64,000 bases of DNA from Lolliginicoccus lacisalsi (GCF_014841105.1 NZ_JACYWE010000001.1:141517-205516); one strand, 5' to 3'; positions 44,580 through 53,700 are shown, numbered from the stretch's first letter. The notes: generated by a model from the sequence alone, not told the origin. A program made the numbers and translations.

Positions 44580-45665
44580 ATGACCACGGCACTCCCCGCC
44601 ACGCCACCCGCCCCCGACGGCCCTCGCCCGAGGCGCCGCCGCGCCCGGCTCGCCACCGTGCTCATCGCGCTCATCGGCCTGCTGGCACCCGCCCTGACCG
44701 CCGCCCCCGCGGCGGCCGACACGGTCACCGACACCGTCCCCGTCGGGGGCGCCCCGCGAGGAGTGGCGGTCACCCCAAACGGTGCCTTCGCCTACGTCGC
44801 CATCATCGGCAACAACACTGTGTCGGTGATCGACACCGCCACCAACACGGTCACCGCGACCATCCCCGTCGGCCACGGCCCCATCGGGGTGGCCATCACC
44901 CCGAATGGCGGCTTCGCCTACGTCACCAACTCCGACGATGCCTCGGTGTCGGTGATCGACACCGCCACCAACACGGTCACCGCGACCACCCCCGTCGGCA
45001 ACGGCCCCATCGGGGTGGCCATCACTCCCGACGGGACCCGCGCCTACGTCACCAACGCCGACGATGCCTCGGTGTCGGTGATCGACACCAGCACCAACAC
45101 CGTCACCGCGACCATCCCCGTCGGCGACCGCCCGATCGGGGTGGCCATCACCCCCGACGGCACCCGCGCCTACACCGCCAACTCCGACGATGACACCGTG
45201 TCGGTGATCGACACCTCGAGCAATACTGCCGTCGGCGCCCCCATACCCGTCGGCGACGCCCCGTTCGGCGTGGCCATCACTCCCGACGGGACCCGCGCCT
45301 ACGTCACCAACTTCGACGATGCCTCGGTGTCGGTGATCGACACCGCCACCAACATGGTCACCGACACGATTGCCGTCGGCGACGCCCCGCGCGATGTGGC
45401 GGTCACCCCCGACGGCACCCGCGCCTACACCGCCAATGGCCCCCTCATAGTTGGCACCGTGTCGGTGATCGACACAGCCACGAGCATGGCCATCGACACG
45501 GTCACCGTCGGCTTCCTCCCGTACGGGCTGGCGATCACCCCTGATGGCAGCACCGTCTACGTCACCAACGGCTTCGACGCCACCGTGTCGGTGATCACCA
45601 TCGAAGTCGCACCGGCCGAATGCACCGGCTCGCTCTGCCTGTCCGCAGGATCCTCAGGCAGCTGA
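44580..45665 (+). CDS. Secreted YVTN beta-propeller protein 2
   Basis: A 361-residue exported protein. The basic start (PRPRRRRARLATVLIALIGL) is a long signal peptide ending near APAAA-DT. Seven or eight YVTN repeats follow (GVAITPDGTRAYVTNADDAS). It ends PAECTGSLCLSAGSSGS, identical to gene 1. It has no Ig-like domain. It is a tandem duplicate of gene 3. Confidence 0.87.
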   Translation: MTTALPATPPAPDGPRPRRRRARLATVLIALIGLLAPALTAAPAAADTVTDTVPVGGAPRGVAVTPNGAFAYVAIIGNNTVSVIDTATNTVTATIPVGHGPIGVAITPNGGFAYVTNSDDASVSVIDTATNTVTATTPVGNGPIGVAITPDGTRAYVTNADDASVSVIDTSTNTVTATIPVGDRPIGVAITPDGTRAYTANSDDDTVSVIDTSSNTAVGAPIPVGDAPFGVAITPDGTRAYVTNFDDASVSVIDTATNMVTDTIAVGDAPRDVAVTPDGTRAYTANGPLIVGTVSVIDTATSMAIDTVTVGFLPYGLAITPDGSTVYVTNGFDATVSVITIEVAPAECTGSLCLSAGSSGS

Positions 45666-45673
45666 CCCAAGCC

Positions 45674-45704
45674 GCGGCGGCGAGGCCCCGGTCCTCGCCA
45701 CCGC
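45674..45704 (+). terminator. GC hairpin after beta-propeller gene 2
   Basis: GCGGCGGCGAGG with CCTCGCCACCGC, one mismatch; a copy of the hairpin after gene 1. Confidence 0.5.
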
Positions 45705-45747
45705 CACACCAAGCCCGGCCCCGCGGGCAGACAAGGAAACCAGCACC

Positions 45748-46824
45748 ATGACCACGGCACTCCCCGCCACAGCGCCCTCCCACAACAGCCCTCGCCCGAG
45801 GCGCCGCCGCGCCCAGCTCGCCGCCGTGCTCATCGCGCTCATCGGCCTGCTCGCCCCGGTGCTGACCACCACGACAGCCACAGCGGACACCGTCACCGAC
45901 ATCGTCCCCGTCGGTAGCATCCCGGGGAGGGTGGCCATCACCCCTGACGGCTCCAGCGCCTACGTCGCCAACTTCGCCGGCGGCACCGTATCGGTGATCG
46001 AGACCGCCACCAACACCGTCACCGCCACCATCCCCGTCAGCTTCGGGCTGTCCGGGGTGGCCATCACCCCCGACGGCACTCGCGCCTACATCATCAACCA
46101 ACTCGACAACACAGTGTCGGTCATCGACACCGCCACCAACACGGTTGTCGGCACACCCATCCCGGTGGGCCAGGCCCCTCGCGTGGTGGCGATCACTCCC
46201 GACGGCTCGGCCGCATACATCGTCAACACTGTCCACAACGAAGTGGCGGTCCTCGACACCGCTTCCAACCCTGTCACCGGGACGATCCTCGTCGGCAATA
46301 CCCCAGACGGGATGGCCATCACCCCTGACGGCACCCGCGTCTACGTCACCAACTCCAGTGACGGCACAGCGTCGGTGATCGACACCGCAACAAACACTGT
46401 CACCGCCACTGTCGCAGTGGGCACCGTGCCCGGCGGGGTGGCGATCAGCCCCGACGGCACCCGCGCCTACATCGTCAACAGCAACAGCAACGGCACCGTG
46501 TCGGTGCTCGATACCGCCACCAACACCGTTGTCGAGACGATCCCGGTGGGCGCCGAGCCACGACAGTTGGCGGTCACCCCCGATGGCGCTCGCGTCTACG
46601 TCACCAACAACGGCGGCGACATCGTGTCGATCATCGCCACGGCCACCAACACGGTCATCGAGACGATCCCCGTCGGCACCAACCCGGGAGGGGTGGCGGG
46701 CACCCCCGATGGCACCCGCGTCTACGTCACCAACGCCGGCGACGACACCGTGTCGGTGATCACCATCGGCCCGGAGCCCTGCACCGGCTCGATCTGCCTG
46801 CCCACTGGATCCGCGGGCAGCTAG
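45748..46824 (+). CDS. Secreted YVTN beta-propeller protein 3
   Basis: A 358-residue exported paralogue of gene 2; the signal region (PRPRRRRAQLAAVLIALIGL) is nearly the same. Its repeats are more diverged. It ends PEPCTGSICLPTGSAGS. The stop coincides with the left copy of the VWA-gene 3' end (46813-46863), so the second islet begins exactly here. Confidence 0.87.
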   Translation: MTTALPATAPSHNSPRPRRRRAQLAAVLIALIGLLAPVLTTTTATADTVTDIVPVGSIPGRVAITPDGSSAYVANFAGGTVSVIETATNTVTATIPVSFGLSGVAITPDGTRAYIINQLDNTVSVIDTATNTVVGTPIPVGQAPRVVAITPDGSAAYIVNTVHNEVAVLDTASNPVTGTILVGNTPDGMAITPDGTRVYVTNSSDGTASVIDTATNTVTATVAVGTVPGGVAISPDGTRAYIVNSNSNGTVSVLDTATNTVVETIPVGAEPRQLAVTPDGARVYVTNNGGDIVSIIATATNTVIETIPVGTNPGGVAGTPDGTRVYVTNAGDDTVSVITIGPEPCTGSICLPTGSAGS

Positions 46825-46863
46825 CCCAGCCTCTCGATCCCCTCGGTCAGTTGCGCGATGTTG
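46821..46863 (-). pseudogene. Second copy of the VWA-gene 3' end (left flank of islet 2)
   Basis: On the minus strand it reads NIAQLTEGIERLG-stop, matching the last 13 codons of the intact VWA gene (NLAQLTEVIEELG) at 10 of 13 residues. At the DNA level 38 of 43 bases agree, and eight identical bases (GCGGGCAG) extend the match to the left. The remainder of the VWA gene is missing here. Confidence 0.8.
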
Positions 46864-47671
46864 ACGAGGCCATCGCGGCCGGGTGCCGGGTGCCGGTTCT
46901 CCACATGAGCCAGCTCATCGGGACCGGGAATGCCCTAGCGAACGGCTCGATCGCGGCCCAGCGCCACGGCGTATGAATGTCACGCCTGCCCTTTTCGAGA
47001 GTCCGGAGGACAACTCGGGCGACCTGGTCCGGAGTCATTGTGCCGATGAGCTTCTCGATCCTGGGAATACGATCTTCGGCACCGGGGTGGCGATCGAAAT
47101 ACGGGCTTGAGACCTTGGCTGGAGTAACAGAGCTGACGCGCACTCCAGTGCCGCGGAGGTCCTGGCGCAGCGCATCAGTGAAGCCGCGCAATGCGTACCG
47201 GCTGGACGCGTAGCCAACCGCCCCCGGCCAGGGGATCGTGGCAGCCGGGGTGTTGATCTGCAGGATGGTCCCAGACCCGCGTTCCACCATCCCTTCGACG
47301 AAGGCCCGGGTGACGTAGAACGCGGCGAAGTAGGGCACGGTCATCATCGCGACTGCCTCTTCGGGATCCGTTTCATCGATGAACAGGAACCGTCCGGCAC
47401 CCGCGTTGTTGACGATCACATCCGGCACGCCCCAGCGCTCGAGGACCTCGGTGGCCATGGCTCGAACGTCGTGAATCGAGCCGACATCAGCCGGTATCGC
47501 ATCGGCACGGCCACCGGCGCGCCTGATGCTCGCCGCGGCGGAGTCGAGTGGCTCTGGGGTCCGGGCGACGAGGATGACGTGCGCACCCTTTTCCGCGAGG
47601 GCGTGTGCTGTCGCCGCCCCGATGCCCGAGGAGGCTCCGGTAACGAGCGCGAGCTTTCCGTCAACGTTCAT
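46847..47671 (-). CDS. SDR-family oxidoreductase with altered catalytic residues
   Basis: A 274-residue short-chain dehydrogenase. LALVTGASSGIGAATAHALA is the cofactor site and DVIVNNAGAGRF the NAG motif. The catalytic YxxxK is YASSR, with Arg for Lys, and the Ser-bearing strand reads ILQINTPAATI. Activity may thus be altered. The C-terminus overlaps the VWA-end fragment. The ATG at 47671 is preferred over 47692. It is the last gene of a leftward set with the Fe-ADH and the fused desaturase. Confidence 0.75.
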   Translation of the reverse strand: MNVDGKLALVTGASSGIGAATAHALAEKGAHVILVARTPEPLDSAAASIRRAGGRADAIPADVGSIHDVRAMATEVLERWGVPDVIVNNAGAGRFLFIDETDPEEAVAMMTVPYFAAFYVTRAFVEGMVERGSGTILQINTPAATIPWPGAVGYASSRYALRGFTDALRQDLRGTGVRVSSVTPAKVSSPYFDRHPGAEDRIPRIEKLIGTMTPDQVARVVLRTLEKGRRDIHTPWRWAAIEPFARAFPVPMSWLMWRTGTRHPAAMASSTSRN

Positions 47672-47768
47672 TGTGGTCTGATTCCTTCTCATCGATCACT
47701 GGTTGTACTTGCTGGGACTGACTGCGTGGGTCGTGGGAAGCAGTATCGAGCCAGCTCGCCACGCTCTG

Positions 47769-48983
47769 TCAGGCCGGTGCCGGGAGCAGGTCGCGGACCA
47801 TCCGCTCGGTCCGCGCCCTGTCCATGTAGACCGGGACCGCGTAGTTCCAGTGGGTCTCGCTCATGGCGCGCTCGACGATCTGCGCGATGTCGGTGTCCTG
47901 GAGCTTGTCGACCTGTGTGGGGATGCCGAACTGGGCATTCAGTTCGCGGACGTGCGCGATGAACGCATCCGCCAGGGCAGGCTCATCCGTGCCCTCGAGC
48001 CCGCTCGCCAGCGCCAGATCCGCTAGGCGTGCCTGGCATACCGGTCGATAGAGATCGAGAACGCGCGGCAGGATGATGGCGTTCAGGTAGCCGTGCGGCA
48101 AGTGATACAGGGCACCGAGATTGTGCGAGATGGCGTGCACCCAGCCGATGCCCGCGGTCGTGATCGCGACGCCGGCCTTGTAGGACGCGATCGCCATGCG
48201 CTGGCGTGCCTCGAGGTCGGTGCCATCCTGCAACACCTGAGGAAGGTTTTCCATGACCAGCCGCGTCGCTTCGAGCGCCTCGGCGTCGGTGGCCGCAGTC
48301 GCGTTGCTGGAGAGGTATGCCTCGACCGCGTGGGTCAGTGCATCCATACCGGTCGCAGTGGTCCCCGCTGCTGGCAGTCCTGTCATCAGGCTGGCGTCCA
48401 GCGCGGCGGCGAGCGGCACGAGCTTCGGGTCCATGACGACGAATTTCCGAGTCGTTTCCGGGTCCGAGATCACCGCTCCGATCGTCGCTTCCGACCCGGT
48501 TCCCGCAGTCGTCGGAATCGCGTAGAGCGGCAGTGGCGGAACGATGACTCGGAAGAGCCCGCCCATGTGGACGATCTTGAGCGGGTTCCGGGCGCGCGCC
48601 GCCACCATCTTGGCGGCGTCGATGGACGAGCCGCCGCCGATCGCCAGTACTGCTTCGCTGCCGTGCTGGCGCAGCATCGCAAGACCTGCCTCGACCTGCT
48701 CGATCGTGGGATCGGGCTGGACGCCGGTGTAGGCGACGACGTTCACGCCGTGCGACTCGAGGCGGTCGATCATGGGTTGGAGCAAACCGATCTCCAGCAG
48801 GAACTCATCGCTCACGAGCAGCACCTTGCGGACGCCGGACTTCGCGATGTGGTCGCACAGGTCGAGCGACGACCCCGGACCGCTGAACAGTTCCGGCTGC
48901 CGGAAGTTCATGATCTTCGCTCCGATCTTCAGCGCGGACTGTAGCTGCTTGTAGGCAAGCACCTGGATCGAGTACGGAATCAT
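47769..48983 (-). CDS. Iron-containing alcohol dehydrogenase
   Basis: A 404-residue group III alcohol dehydrogenase. VLAIGGGSSIDAAKMVAARA binds the nucleotide, IPTTAGTGSEATIGAVIS is the second signature, GMDALTHAVEAYLS and HAISHNLGALYHLPHGYLNA carry the iron ligands. It interconverts an alcohol and an aldehyde with NAD(P). The ATG at 48983 follows AGGAGAAATTCA. It lies between the fused desaturase and the SDR gene, suggesting a shared lipid or alcohol pathway. Confidence 0.9.
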   Translation of the reverse strand: MIPYSIQVLAYKQLQSALKIGAKIMNFRQPELFSGPGSSLDLCDHIAKSGVRKVLLVSDEFLLEIGLLQPMIDRLESHGVNVVAYTGVQPDPTIEQVEAGLAMLRQHGSEAVLAIGGGSSIDAAKMVAARARNPLKIVHMGGLFRVIVPPLPLYAIPTTAGTGSEATIGAVISDPETTRKFVVMDPKLVPLAAALDASLMTGLPAAGTTATGMDALTHAVEAYLSSNATAATDAEALEATRLVMENLPQVLQDGTDLEARQRMAIASYKAGVAITTAGIGWVHAISHNLGALYHLPHGYLNAIILPRVLDLYRPVCQARLADLALASGLEGTDEPALADAFIAHVRELNAQFGIPTQVDKLQDTDIAQIVERAMSETHWNYAVPVYMDRARTERMVRDLLPAPA

Positions 48984-49045
48984 TGAATTTCTCCTGTTGT
49001 CGGATGGATGTCCGGGCAGCCACTGCCCGCGATCGAAATGTTCCC

Positions 49046-51244
49046 TCACAGATCGAGGTCGATGTCCGAGCAAGCCAGACTGTCGCACACTGTGATCCTC
49101 TGGACACCGGTGCCGGAGTCCTCGTTCTGCGTCCTGCCACTCAGCTTCGGGGTCACGCAGGCTCGGCACAGGCCGCGACGGCATCCGGTAGGAACCGAGA
49201 TCCCGGCACGGGAAGCCGCTTCGAGCAAGGTCGTCGCGCCGTCGATCTCGACCTTGCGATCGCTGCGGCGGAACGACACGGTGTAGCGGCGACCGTCGTC
49301 GACGGGACGAACCAGCTCTGGTGGCGAGAACGATTCGGTGTGGAACAACTGTGGCGATTGACCGAGGCCAGTCAGGCATCCGCGAACCGCTTCGACAAGT
49401 CCGCCCGGGGCGCAGACGAACGTCTCGCGCTCGTGCGCATCGGTGACGAGTTGCTCGATCAGGGTCGCCGCCGGTTGCTCGCCGGTGAACAGGTGCACTC
49501 GGATGCCGGACTTGCGCCCGAGCTCGCGGATCTCGCGCTCGAAGAGCGTCGACTGCTTGTCCCGGTTGAAGTACAGGAGCACCGCGTCGCTGGCCTTGCC
49601 CTCGCTGGCCTTGCCCTCGCGGGCGATCCGGCGCAGCTGGCTGATGATCGGCGTGATCCCGACACCACCCGCCACAAACAGCGATTTCGCGGGAACCTCG
49701 GTCATGATGAGGCCGCCGGTCGTGGTGGGGGCACCGACGAGGGTCACGTAGGCGCCTGAGTCCAGCGTGTCGTTCAGTAAGTTCGAGACTCGTCCGTCGT
49801 CAACCCGCTTGATGCAGATATCCATCGTGCCGGAGCCGTCGATGTCGTGCACCAGGCTGTACTGGCGCACGAGCGACTCCCCACGATGCTCGACCCGCAC
49901 CGAGATGAAGGCGCCGGCTTCCCATCGCACGTCGTCCCAACCGTGCGGCTTCGCAAGCTGAACCAGCCGGGCGCGACCGCCGGCCAGCTCCTTCGTCGCG
50001 ACGACGCGCGTGGGGACGTTGTACCAGCGCGGCTTGTCGAGGTAGGGAGCATCCGGGAGCAATCGATACTTCGCACCGGCGACGACGCGTCGAGCGAGGG
50101 ACAGCGGCTGCTTCAGCAATCGCCGCGGGCTCGAGCTCTCGCGCTCCCCGACCGGAACCGACAACCCGGCGAGAGCCTGCACCAGCAGCGCCGCGGTGTC
50201 ACCGATCGGCGTCTCGTGGTAGGGCAGGCCATGGCGGAGCGCGATTTCCTTGACCTGCGCCGCGACCTCGCGCTGCCGGTTGGGCGGCAGGTCGGGAAAC
50301 AGGTGGTGCTCGATGTGCGTGTCCAGGCCGCCGTAGAAAATACGGAAGTCCGGCCGGTTCTCGTAGGGCACCTCCTCCTCGAGGATGCGCGCGAGCACCG
50401 AATCGAGCTTGTCGTTGCGCAAGAAGTTCCGCGTCGCACGGATCTGCCTGGTGTAGTACTCGTCGCGCGTCTCGTCGGGACCGGGCTCCGGAAAGACTTC
50501 GACGTCACCAGCATGGTGCTCGATGATCACCAGGAACAGCACGGCGAGGTAGCCGGCGACCCCACCGACGTGATTGCCGAGCAGCGTCGGAAGAAACCGC
50601 GAACCTGCTGCGCGCGGTTCGGTGATGAGCCGGCGCACCGTGTCGCGGTAGGCGACGCGGGCTGGCACGCGCAAGGTGTCGACGCTGAAGAAGGGCGAGT
50701 TCGTCATCTGCCGGGACGCGTTCGTCACGACGAACGGCGCCACCTGGGGGAAGAACGGCGTTGCCGCGCCGACTAGGAGAAGCTGCAGCGCGTGGTGGCC
50801 GAACCAGTCCTGCCCGGGCTGGGCGCGCACGACGCTGTACCCGAGATCGTGGTCCCGGCCGAGAATGTTCGTGTTCGGGTGATGTCCCTCGTGATGCATC
50901 ACCTTCCACTCGGCGATGTCGACGTTGAAGTCCCAGTCGTAGCGGTCGGAATGGAACTCACCGGCGTTCGGCAGGTGGTCGTAGGACCCGTGAATGATGT
51001 TGTGACCCAGCTCGGAGAACTGCAGAAGCCGATACAGCATCTCGAGCACCACCGCCCGGCTCACCGCCCTCGGGCCGCCCGAGCGGAGCAGTTCGCGGCG
51101 CCGGGCGTCGATGGCCTTCGAGTAGGCGCTGACGGCACGGATGTGGGCAAGGTCTTCTTCGCCGACCCTCGCCTTTGTGCGGGCGTAGAGGTCTTGGATT
51201 TCCTCGGAGAGGGCCTTGTGTCGGACAACATCAATCGCGGTCAT
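49046..51244 (-). CDS. Fatty-acid desaturase fused to ferredoxin reductase
   Basis: A 732-residue two-part protein. The N-terminal half is a membrane desaturase with His boxes HNIIH, HHEGHH and HIEHH. From about 400 the protein is a flavodoxin-reductase-type module: VRQYSLVHD (FAD), LFVAGGVGITPIISQLRRIA (NAD), and GCRRGLCRACVTPKL plus VCDSLAC for a plant-type [2Fe-2S] cluster. It thus carries its own electron supply, where 38-41 kb encodes the two halves separately. A 15-bp tandem duplication gives GKASEGKASD in the reductase part. The ATG at 51244 has no ribosome-binding site; TACAGT lies 7 bases upstream. It is divergent from an AraC regulator. Confidence 0.88.
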   Translation of the reverse strand: MTAIDVVRHKALSEEIQDLYARTKARVGEEDLAHIRAVSAYSKAIDARRRELLRSGGPRAVSRAVVLEMLYRLLQFSELGHNIIHGSYDHLPNAGEFHSDRYDWDFNVDIAEWKVMHHEGHHPNTNILGRDHDLGYSVVRAQPGQDWFGHHALQLLLVGAATPFFPQVAPFVVTNASRQMTNSPFFSVDTLRVPARVAYRDTVRRLITEPRAAGSRFLPTLLGNHVGGVAGYLAVLFLVIIEHHAGDVEVFPEPGPDETRDEYYTRQIRATRNFLRNDKLDSVLARILEEEVPYENRPDFRIFYGGLDTHIEHHLFPDLPPNRQREVAAQVKEIALRHGLPYHETPIGDTAALLVQALAGLSVPVGERESSSPRRLLKQPLSLARRVVAGAKYRLLPDAPYLDKPRWYNVPTRVVATKELAGGRARLVQLAKPHGWDDVRWEAGAFISVRVEHRGESLVRQYSLVHDIDGSGTMDICIKRVDDGRVSNLLNDTLDSGAYVTLVGAPTTTGGLIMTEVPAKSLFVAGGVGITPIISQLRRIAREGKASEGKASDAVLLYFNRDKQSTLFEREIRELGRKSGIRVHLFTGEQPAATLIEQLVTDAHERETFVCAPGGLVEAVRGCLTGLGQSPQLFHTESFSPPELVRPVDDGRRYTVSFRRSDRKVEIDGATTLLEAASRAGISVPTGCRRGLCRACVTPKLSGRTQNEDSGTGVQRITVCDSLACSDIDLDL

Positions 51245-51251
51245 GAGAACA

Positions 51252-51257
51252 ACTGTA
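51252..51257 (-). promoter_or_regulatory. -10 element of the fused desaturase gene
   Basis: TACAGT on the minus strand ends seven bases before the ATG, placing transcription start at the codon; with no ribosome-binding site this suggests leaderless translation. Confidence 0.4.
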
Positions 51258-51316
51258 TGGCGATCACGGTTCCAGAAGAATGTTCGCTTCGGGCGGTTAT
51301 TTGATAAATTCGGACA

Positions 51317-52345
51317 ATGGTTATGGCTGCAGCGCCCGCATGGTCCGTGCCGCGCGGCACTGAAGGCTTGCGGATCATGGCGCAAGGCGTCACCGGTCAC
51401 ATGACCATCGCCGAGGTGCTGTCGGGGACGGGACTGACCGAAGCAGATCTCGTTGACGAGACCGCCGAGATCTGGGAGCACCAGGAGTTCGCCGTTGTCC
51501 GCAACATCGTCGGCAAGCTCGGCGACAACACCGGCCAGGGGATCGAGGTCGGCGGCTTCAGCACCTTTGGCCGGGCTGGGATCGTCGGTTTCACCTTCCT
51601 GGCCAGCGCCACGGTGCGAGAAGGCGTCGAACGTGTTGCTCCCTACCTCGCGCTCGCGCCGTCGCACGTTCGCCTGTCGGTCGACGCCGACGCCACTCAC
51701 TCGTACATCGTCGCCGACGACACCGAGATTCCTGCCGACGTGCGGCCATTCATCGTTGAGCGGGACCTCGCGGGCATCGCCGCCGTACTCAGGGGAGCCG
51801 GTGTTGAACTCGCGCCGGAGTGGATCGAGACCACTCTCGACGAAGAGCGGGCTGAACGTCTCGTGCGCACGTGGTCGGCAACGGCTGAGATCCGCCCCAA
51901 CCAGTCACGCAACCGCATAGCAGGGCCGCCGGAAATGCTTGATGTTCCGCTCCCGCAGGCTGATCCGAACACCGCCAGGCTCTTCGAGCGGCAATGTGCC
52001 GAGGTCCTCGGTCGTCGGCTCGCACGTGTTGGACTGGCCGGTCAGATCCGCAGCCGACTGCTCAACGATCCAGCGCATTTCCCCTCGATGCAGACGGTCG
52101 CCGACGAGCTCCATCTCGACCCACGTACGCTCCGCCGCAGACTGACCGACGAAGGAACGTCGTTCCGGGCGCTCGTCGAAGACGTTCGCTGCACCCTGGC
52201 CGAAAGACTTCTAGCGCAAGACATGCCGATCGAAGCGATTGCACACCGCCTTGGCTATGCGGAAACGGCGAGCTTCACGCACGCGTTCACCCGGTGGACT
52301 GGCGTGGCTCCGAGCCGGAGTCGCGCGCGAAACCGTCGGCGCTGA
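51317..52345 (+). CDS. AraC-family transcriptional regulator
   Basis: A 342-residue regulator. The N-terminal 200 residues match the arabinose-binding-like ligand domain of OruR/VirS-type AraC proteins (GFSTFGRAGIVGFTFLASAT). The C-terminal double HTH is MQTVADELHLDPRTLRRRLT followed by LLAQDMPIEAIAHRLGYAET and FTRWTGVAPSRSR. It is divergent from the fused desaturase and so is the likely regulator of the islet's genes, perhaps induced by a lipid substrate. The stop lies 15 bases before the intact VWA 3'-end repeat. Starts at 51317 and 51323 are both possible. Confidence 0.88.
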   Translation: MVMAAAPAWSVPRGTEGLRIMAQGVTGHMTIAEVLSGTGLTEADLVDETAEIWEHQEFAVVRNIVGKLGDNTGQGIEVGGFSTFGRAGIVGFTFLASATVREGVERVAPYLALAPSHVRLSVDADATHSYIVADDTEIPADVRPFIVERDLAGIAAVLRGAGVELAPEWIETTLDEERAERLVRTWSATAEIRPNQSRNRIAGPPEMLDVPLPQADPNTARLFERQCAEVLGRRLARVGLAGQIRSRLLNDPAHFPSMQTVADELHLDPRTLRRRLTDEGTSFRALVEDVRCTLAERLLAQDMPIEAIAHRLGYAETASFTHAFTRWTGVAPSRSRARNRRR

Positions 52346-52368
52346 TCGGCATCCGATGCAGCGGGCAG

Positions 52369-53700
52369 CTAGCCCAGCTCCTCGATCACCTCGGTCAGCT
52401 GCGCGAGGTTGCGGCACTCGAGCATGTCGATCACCTCGGCGTACTCGAGCGCCGCGGAGTCGCCGGTCTCCCAGCTCGCGCGCGGCTCGGGGTTGAGCCA
52501 GTAGGCCCGGCGCGCGCGTCCCACCAGGCCCGCGACAGCGTCTGCCCGGGGCGGGAGGTTGTTCGCGCGGGCGTCACCGATGACCAGGAGAGTTGTTCTG
52601 GGCGTCAGGGCATCAGCGTAGGTGTCGGTGAAGCCGCGCAAGACCTTCCCGTAGTCGGTTCCGCTGCCCATTACCTGCTGCGTGATCGCGCCCTCCATGG
52701 CCGTGAGCGCATCGAGAGCATCGCTGTGGCGGGCGAAGTGCTCCGAGACCTCCTCGGCCATGCTGATGAACACGAACGACCGCACGCGGGCGAACTCCTG
52801 CTGCAATGCCGAGAGCAGGAGCAGGGCGAACCGCGCGAACGTTGCCCCCGATGCGCTGATGTCGCAGAGCACGACCAGCTCGGGGCGGTGCGGGCGCTTC
52901 GGGCGATGCTTCAGGTGGACCGGGACACCACCGGTCGCGAGCGAGGCGCGGATGGTGCGCCGGAAGTCGAGCGCGCCCCTCCGTCCGTGGTGCCGCTTCA
53001 TGCTCATCCGCGCCGCGAGCCGCCGGGCCAGCGGATGCAACTGCCGCCGCATCTCGGCGACCTCTGCCTGGGACGCGGCGGCGAAGCTCACCAGCTCCAG
53101 CGGCTGCACCCGCACTGCTTCCGCGCCGGCGCCCTGCTCCTCGAGTATGCGTCGCCGCGCCTCGGCCTCGACGAGCTCCTCGAAGCGCTCGAGCCGGGCA
53201 TCGAACCGGGCGCGGGCAATCGCTGCGGGCATGGCGGGTTCCTCAGCGGCGGAACGCATCAGTCCGGCCATGAGGGTCCGGGGCGACATCGCGGTGAGCA
53301 CGGTCGCCGGGGACCACGATGTACCCGTGCCGCGCGCGCTAGGGAGCTGGCCGAGCTGCTCGACCGCTTCCCGGGCGATCTCGTAGAGCTCGCCCTCGTC
53401 GCCGTCGAGGACGGCCTCGGTGAGCTCGCCGCGCAGGGCCTCCACCCCCGACGCTCCCGGCTCCGATCTCGTTTCCCGCGCCGTCTCGCCCTCGGGGAAC
53501 CACAGGTCGAACAGGGTGTCGAACAGCTGCCGATGGGACTGCCGCTTGACCAGAGTGGCCCCGTATATGGCGTGGAGCTTGCGCCGGTCGAGCGCGGGCA
53601 ACGCAGCGATGCCATCGAGCGCGTCGAGGCCCTCGGACGTCGAGGCAGGCACGCCAGCATCCCGGAGCGCCTGCAGGAAACCGAGGTGGCGGTCGAGCAT
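52369..53700 (-). CDS. VWA-domain (CoxE-like) protein
   Basis: A 443-residue protein. LVVLCDISASGATFARFAL bears the MIDAS motif DxSxS, with the variant Ala/Ser pair, at about residue 280. The N-terminus reads FLQALRDAGVPAST and FDTLFDLWFP, as in CoxE-like proteins. It probably acts with the MoxR ATPase encoded upstream (4-bp gap) as a chaperone-like complex for metal or cofactor insertion. Its last 43 bases are duplicated at 46821-46863. Confidence 0.87.
   Translation of the reverse strand: MLDRHLGFLQALRDAGVPASTSEGLDALDGIAALPALDRRKLHAIYGATLVKRQSHRQLFDTLFDLWFPEGETARETRSEPGASGVEALRGELTEAVLDGDEGELYEIAREAVEQLGQLPSARGTGTSWSPATVLTAMSPRTLMAGLMRSAAEEPAMPAAIARARFDARLERFEELVEAEARRRILEEQGAGAEAVRVQPLELVSFAAASQAEVAEMRRQLHPLARRLAARMSMKRHHGRRGALDFRRTIRASLATGGVPVHLKHRPKRPHRPELVVLCDISASGATFARFALLLLSALQQEFARVRSFVFISMAEEVSEHFARHSDALDALTAMEGAITQQVMGSGTDYGKVLRGFTDTYADALTPRTTLLVIGDARANNLPPRADAVAGLVGRARRAYWLNPEPRASWETGDSAALEYAEVIDMLECRNLAQLTEVIEELG

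Noticed and set aside
17978..52411. Integrase- or transposase-mediated islands
   Set aside because: No recombinase gene, tRNA target or terminal inverted repeats were found; only the duplicated 3' ends are visible, so no mobile element is annotated.
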